From Micropterus salmoides (lineage: Eukaryota > Chordata > Actinopteri > Centrarchiformes > Centrarchidae): a stretch of DNA of 64,000 bases. This document shows, one piece after another, positions 14,101 to 27,100 of this stretch. Numbering within the stretch: position 1 is the first letter of the stretch; every line of letters begins with the position of its first letter. A program made the position numbers and the translations under genes. Location of the stretch: contig NW_024040707.1 of assembly GCF_014851395.1 (NCBI RefSeq), positions 8,406,187 to 8,470,186 of the forward strand, written 5' to 3'. The notes beneath the pieces were generated by a model that saw only the letters and a program-made list of their open reading frames with translations, did no database searches and was not told the origin of the DNA.

Positions 14101-17100
14101 ATGATAAATGTTTCAGTTGTGAATCCGGTGACAGATACAGAGCATTTCACAAAGAAAATTGTCCTTTTTTTCTCTCCCAGTTTCTTTGTGAATCTGTACA
14201 GGTGACACAAGGGATGAAGAGATGAGAAGCAATTTAGTGGGAGAAAGGTGATAATTTGAAGGCTGGCTGACAGACAGCAACTTTTATTGCTATAGGCTGC
14301 TCTGCTGTTTTCCTTCCTCCAATGAAAAAAGGGAAAAGGGGTGGGGGGTTGGGGGAATGAAGGATGGGTAATTGTAACCATAGCATTTAATAGAAATTCA
14401 TTCTCTCTGGCTGTGGGGCCAAGACAGTGACAAAGGCTTCTTTTGCAAAGCTCTAGGTGGGGAGTTGGAAGATGTGAGGCAGGGTAAGATGAACAACTCT
14501 CTTTCAAAGCCTCAGTTTCTGACAAATCAGACAGAACAGCACCCACACATGAGCCAAATCCCATTTCGCCACATTTCCAGGAGTATCTCATCAAGTGTTT
14601 TTTCTTTTTTCTTCTTTAAACATAAAACAGCAAAGATCTGTCTTTTACTTGTAATTACCAGGGTTTCATAACTCACAAAGGTCTTTTAGGGAAACTGTGT
14701 CCTTACGTGAGGAAACATTTTAGCACAAAAAGCCCAGGGCAGAGTTATGATTTTTAGTAAAGGAACATTCACTAAGCAAGTCAGACACTTAAGGCCAATT
14801 TTAGACTACTAATGTCAGGGATGGGAAGTTGCAATTGCAGAAGGGGGAGAAGGCATGTTGGGACAAATCTGTGTATAAGTCTACAAGTGAGACATGGCAC
14901 TAAGGATGTTTTTGTGCATGCATGCATGCATGTGTCCTAACTTGTCCTGGCATTCTATAAATGAGACGTGAAATGTACATTGCTATATACAGTATAGTAT
15001 ACAAGGTTGTAATCTGAGGCCGTTTACAGTATGTGCCAACATGTGTTTCTCAGTTTTCTATGGTACTTGTACGTAGCAAGGAAATGAGTGCGTATGTGCA
15101 GCGGGAATTTTTCATGTCGCCCTTACCATAAATTAAAGCAATGGTTCACAGTTGGAGGTCACGGGCCCCACATGGGATCGGTGATTAGATAAATGTAAGT
15201 GGTGATTACCATCTCATGATGTTAGAATTAAGAAAATCTTTATTTTATTTATTTTATCTTTAGTTTATTTTTACTTTTCTCAAATCTTAGTTTTATTTTG
15301 TATTACTAAATATATATTATACCGGTAGTCATATAATACTTAATATAATTTTATATAATGGGCCATTGTAGGTAATGGGGTGGGGGGTGGAGGGTAATAT
15401 TTAGAGAAGAAACATAGAATTTCAGAGAGTGAAGTTAAAAATTACGAGAAAAAAAGTCATACATTTGTGAGAACAAACTAAAATTATCTTAGTATAAAGT
15501 CAAATTTACGATAAAAAACTTTATTAAAGGCACTATACTCTATTAAAAGCAGAGTATTTAGATGCTGATAACAACAGCCGTCACATATAAGCTACTTTCA
15601 CCAACCAGTATTTATGAGATACTTCCTTCCAAAGGCATAAGCAATTGGGGAAGAACTGCACATTTTAAATGACTAAAGATGTGCCACATGCTTTCAAGTG
15701 GCTTTGTTACAATCCCTCTTATCTGTCTGAAAGCTCCACCTTGTCTCTTATGTCTGCACTGATTCTTGTCTTGTATTATTAACCGTGCTTGAAGTGGGCT
15801 GGTACTCACCGGTAGGCAGTACTGGCACTTCTACATTTTACACTTTGGCGTACCATGACTTTTTCTGGCACACCGGCACTTCGCACAATCTACCGATACC
15901 GGTAGATCTACTGGTAGCAGAGCCTTAATAGCTTTAAGTTGATGTGCTAGCTGGGCAGCACATCTCTTGGTCTGTTGGTGTGATGGCACTTCTCATCGGT
16001 GCTCATAATTTTAAAATAGGACAATGGTTATTTGTCTCTCAGTCAAGGTTTGCCAGGTAAAGCAACAGTGTACAATGAACACACCACTGCTGATGTCATT
16101 TGGTACCATGTTGGTTTAGATCGTTTCCACATGCAGTGCACCTGCTACTGTGAAAATGGAATCACTGGTGGAAAAATCCAAAAGACAAGTTCTGTGTCTT
16201 TTTGGAGACTTTAGAAAACATACTGCTGATGGAGAAATTCAGCAGAGCAGACACATACATGGAGAGAGAAACACAAAGAGTGTTTGCAGTAACAGACCAG
16301 AGGTGTAGGTGTGTGCGTGAGTGTGGGGAAAAGAGAACTGAAGGGAAAAGCAAGGCGAGCAGATTCAAGTAGTGAGTAAACACCAAAACACTAAAATAAG
16401 GTGGAGAATGAAGTACAATTAAAATGGTAAAATATGAAATAATTTACCAGAATTAGAATATAATACTTAATCATTTGCTGATACCGGCCGTTACACACGC
16501 CAACATGTGATAAAGGGGAGCACTTGTGTTTTTTCTACTTCAAACACTGATTAGGGCATGTTTTTGCATTGTGTTAGTACTGTGTGTGTGAACAGAGAAC
16601 AGCACTGGGCATATAGCTCCATTTTTTTGCCTGTTCTCCTTCCCAACCCCTCTCACTCTCGATCCTTCGTACTCCCCTTTAGTCCACTCATCTGCCCTCC
16701 CTACCTTTCCCCAGACCATGGAGAGGAAATCCCATCCTCTTAATTAAACAAGGAGCCCTAGGACAGGGGCTCAAATGTAATTTGTAACGATTTTCCTCAG
16801 CCAAGACTTTGATTATACAAGGGCTCTTTATGCTGACTAAAGACTTCTGACCACAGTTAATCTTCCATAGAAACCCATTAGGAGTCGCCTTGCCCCTGAT
16901 GCACACCTCCAACATTCCCCTGCTGACCCACCCACACCCCTTCTCTCAAACTCTACTGTCCCCCCAGCCAGCTCTATTGCAGCAAAGTGTCTGTATATAG
17001 TTTAAAAACCTTCCTTTTCTTCAAACAAGTGAAAATGTTCAGGATGACTAGTAGTGACAGTAAAACACAACAGACTTAGCAGGTGGTGGCTGGGATGTGG

Positions 17101-18147
17101 AGCTGAGATTCAGCCTCAAGAAAAGTTAGGGTAAACTCTTAATTAAATACTGCATGCAGACCACTCTCACTGCCAGCTGCATATTTCAGATGTTTGCTGG
17201 AGTGCTTGAGACGATTTGGTTCAAGCGTAAGTTAGGGAAGCGTAGAAAGCTGGAGGGTCTGTTAGGAGAGATAGTACTTTTTACCCAAGCTAAACATCAC
17301 TTAGCGTGCTTGTATAACAGTATTTGGTGAGTCAAGCAAGACCAAGTTAGCGTATATTTTCATGTGTATGAATTACATGTATTCAGGGAGTACATACTGT
17401 ACTAGCTATATGGTTAAGACTATATAGTGGTTCTTACGTTGACAGACTCTCGACCAGCGTATTTGACTCGTATCCTGGGCTCCTGAACCACATCCAGATT
17501 GGTCCCTGTCACCATCAGGGGGGTGTGGCCACTGAGGGAAAAAATAGATGCAATTTATTTCACAGATTTAAATAATCATGTTTGTCAAATGCCTTCTCCT
17601 TTCTTTGTCTAATCTTTTTAATATTCAAGAGTCAGGAAAGGAAGAAAGTAATAGATGGGGGAGTACATTTTCAAATCAAAGTAAATTTTAGACTCAACTT
17701 TTTAACGCTGATGTACCTCTTCAGAATATTCACTATCAGTTGAAAATGAGCATATCAAACCAGATTTTATCCCCATTTTCTATTGGGAGATAATAGCCAT
17801 TGGAGTGGAGGATGATTAGAAATGCTTTTAAACTGACTTCGCTGGCTACAATCAAATGGATTTGGGATCTGGGTTTGAAAATCCATGGCAGCTCAAGCAT
17901 ATGAGTATGCAGTGGTGGTCCTGGGCTTCATAATCAGCACAAACAAAGCACACAAAAACAAAGCAGGGGGGAAACTTCCGGATGCGTGGCTCTCCCTGAA
18001 GCTGTTTGAGTTGTTGTTTTTATTGTTAGGTCCATCAATGTGGAGTGCTGAATAAAGATGCCAGATAGGAGTTGTTGCAATAATAAGTTGTTGCAAATTG
18101 GGCTCTGAGTTCACTGAAACACTGTGGACAGCGAGTTGACCTTGAAC

Positions 18148-18180
<33 letters not shown>

Positions 18181-21100
18181 GTATCTATCTATCCCCTCTT
18201 ACATACATAAGAATGGAAAAAGCAAACAAAAGCAAAGAAAGATGACCAATATGATGTCCTTCCCTATCCCTAACTCTCTTCATTTCCCCCCTCTTTTCAC
18301 TCCGTGCCATCACACTTCTGCTGCAATGTCCCCTTCACTCTGTCTCTAAGCCCAAGCCATCTGCTGTGGACTCACACCTCTGATAGCACATTGTTCTGCA
18401 AAGCCTCTATTTCATCTTCATCCCTCTCTTTCTTTTAATTAGTAGTGTATGGTGTATGTGTATCTATCTGCCAAAGACGCTCAACAGATGGATCAACACT
18501 GAATTCGATAGGAGAATCTCAGTATTAACAGTGCCCATCCTCTCCAATCTGGGAGCTGTGGCACTTCTATCAGATCCAGACTAATTGGAAGAGAACCAAA
18601 CAGTAATTGAAAGTGCAATATTGACTCGTATCTGCTTATTGCCACTGGTCTGGGCTGGTGGGCTGCATGAAATCCTTAGACTAGGTGACAGAAACACATG
18701 ATTGGTTGGTGTGGATGTGGATAAAATAACATCTCACATGTACAGTCCGTGGAGTGTATATGGTGTAATACGCATCCTGTAATACAAATGTTATGACTTT
18801 ACCTTGCAATGCTCCAGTCTGGTTCAATCCGTTGGACAGTGGGATCTTCTATGTACTCAAAGATGAGGCTCTCCCTGATTTGGGCGTGGTCCACGCTCAC
18901 GCTGATCTGCACTGTGCTGACCCCAGACGGGGAGGGGGCAGAGTAGCACACTATCTCCGTCATGGTTCGTCTACAAGTGAAGCATGATAGGAATCATTTA
19001 AATCTGTATTAAACAGAGCAATAGGCAGAAGGAGAATTGAGGGGGTATGAGGGGGGCTTCCATCCCCTTTGTTAGTAAAATTACCAAAATGCCACGCCCT
19101 TGTTAAGCCGTCTTACCCCATCTGAACAAAATGAACCGAGTCTGAAAATGAACATCTCACCTAATAGGAATAGATGTCTGTATGAAAAGCTACATATGAG
19201 TGCAGAAATAATCTGCAAACTAAAGATACCCTTTATGCAGATTTAATTATTTTACTGTATATTCTGAACATAGGGTTTCTATTTAAAAATCACCACCTAC
19301 AACAACAGGAAATATTATGTACACATTAGAAAATGCCACAAACCTTCCATTCCAAGGTAAAAAATAAATAGCACTAATTACTGCATGGGAGGAATTTGTA
19401 ATACAAACCCTTAAACAAGAAAACATTTCGCATACTTGAGATCTCTATGATCCAGCCACCAATACACAGACGTGCAAATGGCCCAATGCACATAGAAGTC
19501 TAGAAAGTCAGAAAGTAGAAGGAAGGTGTGTGGGAGCAACTAAGAAAGGGAAGTAGGGATGGGTGAATTGAGATGGAAGGAGACGGTGAGAGACAAGAGC
19601 ATTAAAAAAACAGGGGAGTGAGAACGGATGAACAAATTTATAGAAAGGCACACTAAGAAGTGGGTGGATGAAAAAGAAGACAGATCTATAGGAGCACCAG
19701 GTTTTCTGGAAGCTATTATTGCAGAATTTGATGCAGTAGGTCATCAAAACCTTATTAAGATTTACATAAGTTTCTGACAGAGGGAGAGAGAGAGGCTTTC
19801 CCCTGGGGGATTTCTCAGTAATATCAAGTGAAAAAAATACAACAAAGCCATGAAATATAGCAGCTTATTTAATAGGAATAATCCGCATCATCTTGGGAAC
19901 AAGAGCTCTTATTTTTTGTCTTTCTTCATTTGCTCACAGCATGCCATATATCTAACATTTTCTGACAGTGATGTATGTAGCTGCTCAAAAAAGTTAAAGA
20001 AACACTGAGACTCAAAAAAATGGAATACTATATGTATATATTGCAGTAAAGACACATGTCGGTTTTTCAGATGAAAATGCAAATCCAAAAAAAAACACTC
20101 ATAGATAACAAGTGCAAGCACGACAGAAAACAAATACAAAGACAAATGGTCTATAAATGCTCCTGTAGCTTTTTCTGTTTTAGTTTGAATATTTTTTCTT
20201 AATCACAGTAGGTGACAATTGTCAACACTGACAGTGAGTGGATAAATTTAACTTCCTAAAATCCACATTATAATGCAAAGTTGAACCTGTAAACTGTGAA
20301 ATTCAAATTTGTGTATTTCAATTTTAGCAAATTCAACTTTATAGGCTACCAATAGCATGTTTATGGTATAAATGGATGCAGGAGGAAAGTCTCACCCAAA
20401 GAACTCGCATGTCTGGTTTCCAAACTGAACATTGACACTGCTGCCGGCGCCAAGGTTTTCTCCCATTATGGTTACTTTTGTTCCCCCAGACTCTGGACCT
20501 CTGCTAGGAGACAGACCTGTGACTGTGGGAGTCTACAAACCAGAGAGATGGAGAGAAAGAGTTGAGAGAGACTGTGAGAACAAGTTAAAGGAAGAGAGGG
20601 AAGGAGCAAAAGAAAGGACAAACAAGGAGACAGACTAAAAGATGCTATTTTCTAAGGTAAAAACAGCAGCATCTCTGTGGTACCTCTTGAAACCTTCATG
20701 TACTATCACAGATCCCCAGCAAATTACAGTTATTCATATTACCAGGCCTATGGCAGTGGAGTGAAGTGCTGGTGGGAGAAAAGAGGTTAAAACCAGGAGC
20801 TCTCAGAGTCCCTGAGAGATCCGCCTCCTGTGTGTCGTGCATTGCTGGGTTGTGTCTGAGTGAAGCTTTTTAAAGACAGTCTGAAAATAACTAGTGTTTA
20901 CAGCTGCAGGCAGCTAGCCCACCATCACACAGACAGATGGAGAAATATCCAAACAGACAGCTCATCATAGAGAGAAAGACACATCGAGCAGCACACAGAT
21001 ACACAGGCACAAACATGTACACAGACAAGCACACACAATGCATTCTGCATTTACGCTGCCCCTTTGCCAAGTGCTCAAGTATTGCTGGCTAAAAAAAGAC

Positions 21101-24100
21101 GGTCACACAGGGAGTATGTCTTGTTGGGAGAATTGCAGAACGCTTCTGCTGTGATGGTGTATTCTTTTTTTTAAGGTGGCCTGCAATACAAGGGAATTGC
21201 AAGTGGTGCCAATTGGATGCTCTGAGAAGTATTCTTTGAGGAATTTCATTGCTTCCCAGAATAGCAGCTGTAACACTGGTGGGAAAAAGTAGCCAAGGAT
21301 TTACTACAGAGCCAAGAGCATCACACTGACAAAACTCAGCTAAGTGTGACTTCCAGGATACAGGCTAAAGCAGGTACTCTGAAAACAACAGTAGTAATTA
21401 GTGGCTGCTGTTAATTGTTAAGGGAGCGCTAATGGTGAAGGTGTGAGAGAGCGCAAATAGAAAAGTAGACTATCTGTTAGCTGCAGGCTGGGCAGACAGC
21501 AAATGACAGAGACAGGGAAATGTGTGCGTGAACGTGTGAGAATGGGGAGTAGATAATGTTTTGTGGAGTGATGCTTTCCATTTCAGCAAGTGTGTCCGTT
21601 AATTTAGTTATTAGTTATTTCTTTCTTTCTCTCCCTCTCTCTTATGACCCTCCCTAACCATATTTGATCTATTATTCCCGAACTATTGCTCACATTATTT
21701 TAACAATACCTAAAACACTGCCAGAGCTCTTAATTATATAAAACACAAATACCTCAAAGAAATCTTCCAATCTGTTATTCTTCTTTTAAGCAATGCTTTA
21801 CTTAATGCAGCTTAGATAGTGGGTTGTAAAGAATACATGGATTTTCAAAATAGAATAGTACACAAGGCTATATTAATTTAACTTCATCTCAATAAAAGCA
21901 AACAGCATCTACAACCAGAGAGATGCAGAGATCATTAATGAAAACCTTGTGCTGTTAATGGAAGAATGTTATTTCCAAATTAACAGGCAAGAATACCCAG
22001 AGCTGCTTGATAACACTATCAAAAGGCACAGCAACTTGCCTGTGTGGCATATAAATGATTAACATCCCTTTTGAGTGCATGCAGCCTGTTGCAGTTGCTC
22101 CGTCGTTCGTGGACTTTCTTTTTTATATCTCATGTGTGTGATTTTTGGTCTATACGTAATTTAAACTAGACTCTCTCTAATCATGCAAGTTGAGAGAGTT
22201 TTGGCAAGCCACGGCACCGTTGCGCAGCAACTTCATGGCCGCTTTGTTTACACCCAGGACCAGCTGATCGCGATGAAGCTGACTGGGGTGCCCAGGCCCA
22301 CAGACATCCCCACCGAGATCTGGAAGAGGACACACAGAGGTTGCAGAGGAGGAACGAAATGGCATGGAAAGAGAGAGGGGTCCAGACAACAGAGACTTAG
22401 GAGAAGGAGATTTAAGCCGTGTCTCCCCTCTCTCATCATGGGCAATGTGAGGTCACTGGCTAATAAGATGAACGAGCTAACAGCGTTAGCCTGGAGTCAG
22501 AGGGAGTTCCGGGAGTGTAGTTTAATGTGCTTCACGGAGACTAGGCTACACTCGGATATTCCTGACCACGTCTCCATCGACGGCTTTCAAACTTTTCAGG
22601 CCGACAGAGACTGCACCGAGAGCGGCGGGGGGCTTGCTGTTCTAGTTAACAATGTTAACAACAGACGGTGTAATCCCGGTCACATTACGGTGAAACAGAG
22701 TATCTGTAGCCCGGACACTGAACTGCTTGCTGTGGGACTCCGGCCATTATATCTGCCACGGCAAATTTCACATGCCATCGCTGTAGTTGTTTACATTCCG
22801 CCCTCTGCCAACCTGACGTCGGCGTGTAACGTCATCCACACCTGCTGAACTCCAGACTCAACACACAAGTGCCCTCATAGTGATCTCGGGTGACTTCAAA
22901 CACGTCACCATGACCCCCACACTTACTAACTTCACCCAGTATGTGAGCTGCCATACTAGAGAGGAGAGGACCCTGGAACTGCTGTATGTTAACGTTAAGG
23001 ATGCATACAGCTCTTCCCCCCTCCCCCCACTGGGCAGGTCAGACCACAACCTGGTTCACATCAATTCCCTGCTATGTGCCTCTGGTGAAAAGGCAGCCTG
23101 CGACCACAAGGGCGGTGAGGAGATGGTCGGAGGAGGCCTATGAGACACTTCAAGGATGTTTTGAGGTGACAGACTGGGATGCACTCTGTGAGCCACATGG
23201 AGAGGACATAGATGGGCTTACTGAGTGTATCTCAGATTACATCAACTTCTGTGTGGACTGCACTGAACCAGCAAAGACTGCCCATTGTTACCCAAACAAC
23301 AAACCGTGGGTAACAAGGGACATCAAGGACATCCTGAATGCTAAGAGGAGGGCTTTCAGATATGGTAATAGGGAGGAGGTGAGGGCCATTCAGAGGGGAC
23401 CTGAAGGAAAAGATCAGGGAAGCTAAGGAGAAGTACAGGAGGAAGCTGGAGCGTAAACTCCAGCAGAACAACATGAGGGAGGTCTGGAGTGGCATGAGGA
23501 ACATCACTGGCTTCAGACCAACTGGCAGAAGAGGAGTTGAAGGCAGCTTGGACAGGGCCAACCAACTTAAACTGTTCTTTAACAGATTTGACTCAATGGC
23601 TCCCGCCCATCCCCCCACTAACTCAGCTGCTGTCTCACCTCTAATGGTGCTTTCAGACCAAAAGCGAAGCGAGCGTTCGGGGCGGTGAGTTTACATACAA
23701 AGTCAATGCAAAGACGCGTAGAGCTGCAATTTCCTGTCGGGCGATGCGAAGGCGAAGCGAAGGCAACGCGAAGAAATTCGCATGATGCTGAGTCGCGATA
23801 GCCTATCAACGTTGAGATTGTCCGTACGTCACTGACAGCTTCAGAGCGTTGTGTGGAGAGGGCCAGGCAGAGCGGGGGATTGAAAATCTGCTGGCCGGCT
23901 GAGAGCTGCTAAACTTGGGCTAGAGGAGCTTTCGGACAAATAAACACCCGTGGTCGGACTGGACTTTACTCGCAACTACGCCGTTTGCTTGAGGGAGGAG
24001 CTCGGAGTAAACTGCTTTTATTAAATAAGCTTTTTACTTTAGTTTATAGGATTACAACGTTGATTTATCTTCACTCGAGCTTCTCAGCAGCTAGATTCTG

Positions 24101-27100
24101 TGCACATCCGGTTCCAGTGTTGTTAGCGTCGTTTGGCACTACTTCATATTTATATAAAAACCGGACAAAACTGGACATTTCTGGGAGAAAAGAAAGTGAG
24201 GAGGTTGAACTACCTGGTGAGTTAAGAAAACATGTGTATGTAACTTTAGTCCAGCTATCGTCGTACTTACCAAGTTAGCATAGCATAGCCCTGATCGATC
24301 CGAACTCCATTCAAAAAACAAACATTTTAGAAGTTGTTCTCCTGCTGTCTTGCTGACAGACCTGACAAAGCATGAATTCATATGTTTAACAAAACTGCAT
24401 CATATTGTAGTTATTTCAGCATACGTTTGATCCGTTCATTGCTATTTAATCAGAGCAAAATGTTTACTTTGGGTTCATACAGCTGTAGTAATGGCAAGTT
24501 GTGTTTATTAACGTTATCGCGTTAAAATCCAGAGAGGGTGACCCGCGACCGAAAGGAGCTCGTAATGCCTTTAGGCATGAACGTCGGGTTAGGGCGCAGT
24601 ATAACCAAGCTGCCGTCGCCCTGAATCCTGGAGCCACAGAGAGGGCAGCCAGATCGCTGACCCTCTTGGCTGATGTCAGAGCCAGGAGCAAGGCGACCTT
24701 AGCCAAAAGGAATCTCGGGTCCGCCGTCTCCAAAGGCTCAAATGGGGTTTGGGTTAACGCGCGTGAAACCAGCACCAAATCCCACTGTGGGGCAACATGC
24801 CGCGTCACCGGCCTGCGCCTTTGCACCCCTCTAAGGAAGCGCTTCACCAGGGGGTGGGAGAGCACAGTCCTGTCCCCGAAGCCCTCGTGACAGGATGAAA
24901 TGGCGGCAGTGTAGGTTTTAACCGTACTGAACGCCAGCCCCCTGTCCATGAGCAGCTGGAGGAACAAAAGCACCGCCGGCAGCGGACAGGCGACCGAATC
25001 CGTCCCCTGGTCCAGACCCAGCGCTAGAAAGCCGACCATTTAGAGGAGTAAGAGGACTGAGTGGAGGCCCTTCTCGACTCTTGGATGGTGCGAACCACCT
25101 CACGGGAGAGATCTAAGCCCTCCAGGCGTTACTTCTCAGCGCCCAGACCCAGAGAGGCTGGTCGAGGAGTGGGTAACTCCTGATCGTACCCCCTGCCTGA
25201 GAGAGCGCGTCCCCGCCTGAGAGAGCGCGTCCCCGTCAGCGGCTCCACGGCTGCCCCGCCAGCAGCCGCTGGAGACAGGGAATCAAGGACACGCTGGTGC
25301 GCTCCGGGGCCACCAGAATCACCGCCAAATATGAAAACTGCAGGCGATCCACGAGGTGCGGGATCAGCCGCACCGGCGGGAAGGCATACAGCAGCCAGGG
25401 AGGCCAAAGGGGGTGAGTGAAGGCGTCCACTCCCAGCGGGGGGCCGTCCCGCGGGCTCAGTGAAAACCAAAGGGTGAACTTAGCGGGGCCACCAGATCGG
25501 GATGGAGACGCCACTCGTCTGGGCGAGGTCCTCCCCTCAACATGATGTCCACCCCTCTGTTCAGCACGGCAGGGATGTATTCTGCTCTGATGGAGAGCAG
25601 GTGAGTGCGTGCCCACAGGAGCAGCCGCCTGCCCAGACCCAGTAGCTGCGCCGAGCGCACCCTACCCTGGCGGTTTATGTAGGCAGCCGCGGCCCTGTTG
25701 TCGGCGCGGACCAGCACGTGCTGGTCCCTTAGCAGAGGGGAGAAGTGTTGGATCACCCTCCACACCGTGAGAAGCTCCAGCACGTTTAGGTGGAGAGGCC
25801 TGCGGCCCTGCCACAGACAGCACACCAGGTCCTGCCCCAGCCCATCAGGGAGGCGTCTGTGAAGATGTGGGACGTGACCCCGCCCAGGGGAACCCCGACC
25901 GAGAGAGAGAGAGGGGGTCCCGCCAGTAGGCCAGATCCGGGGCTATAGACAGGGGAATGGAGACGTAGTGCCGTCCCTGTCTCACCGGGTCGACACGCAG
26001 GCGGATGAACCACCGCTGCAACCTCCTCATGTGGAGAAGGCCCAGGGGAACCACCACGTGAGCCGCCGACAGGCGAACTGCAGCCTGTGATCCCAGCGGA
26101 TCAGGCTGTTCATCCATCTGTGCATCGATCAGGAAATGAGCCACTCCGAGTAGTGTCTCTGAAAGTGGTCGGACCTGCTGATGAGGCGCCCTGGTGGCCC
26201 TGAAGGGAAGCCACTCTGCTGCCCTTGCCGCTGTCACGGTTCGGGGGGGTGCCCAGCCATGACCCATGGGGGAGGGGACCCCTCAAAGGGCGGGGATGCT
26301 GGCCGTGGGGGGGCCTGGCAGGCAGCAACCTCCGTGTTCCACCGAACAGGAGAGCTTAGCACCTGGCGGGGAAGGGAGGGTCACGGGCGCCAGCACATGC
26401 AGGAGGGAGCACCTCCCTGCGTGGCGGGCATGTGCGAGCCAGTACTCGCTCCACCCCCCCCCCCCCAGGCGTCCCCCCTCTTTTCTCTTTGGGTGTCCTC
26501 CCATGTGTGGCGGAAGGGACCACACGAGGTAGTGTAGTCGCCCTCGCGGGTCCCCTGCTGTACCGCATCCCCGTTGGGGGGAGGGAAGCAGAGGCAGACA
26601 CAGTCGACGGGGCATGAGGTGGGGCAGCCACACCCGTGAGCCTGTAACCATGCTGCTCCCCCGACGAGGGGGGAGGGCCACGCCGCTCGCCCGGCAAGGG
26701 AAGAGGGCGGGGGAGGCATACATGTGGGCTCAGGCCAGCCACCTGACCATGTCAGGGAGGGGGGCAAGGGGAGAGAGGATGTGCAGCTTTGCAGCAAGCA
26801 AAGGGGGCGCCGTTTGTGCGTAATGTGTGGACCAGCGATAGGATAACACTACACGCAGGGTTGTGTGTAGTGTATCCTGTCACAGCTCATTTGACACAGC
26901 CTGGCTTCTGTGAACCAAGGGGGAGCCCCTGGACGCACAGAAGGACCTTGCTGTTGATGCCGTGATTATGCACGAGCTCGCAGCTGGGCAATGCCGGGGG
27001 AACGTGCATAATGTCAACAGCATCAAACACTGCCCGGCCGATTTCTTCGTCAGAAAAACAAGCATTTGTTCAACAACTTCCACAAAAGGAGCAACAAGAT

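Larger units (their letters stand above)
10219..17437 (-). other. plxna2 intron between window exons 13 and 14
   Basis: 7.2 kb, AT-rich. Contains a degenerate A-rich repeat (about 15420-15520) and a stretch rich in ACCGGTA/CCGGCAC words (about 15800-15920). The rest shows no coding or known repeat that I can support. Confidence 0.75.

Noticed and set aside
14067..14594. 175-codon minus-strand open frame
   Set aside because: No domain or codon bias and no fit to plexin phase; treated as chance.
26180..26830. Several overlapping open frames on both strands
   Set aside because: High GC removes stop codons; none shows conserved domains except those assigned to the DIRS element.
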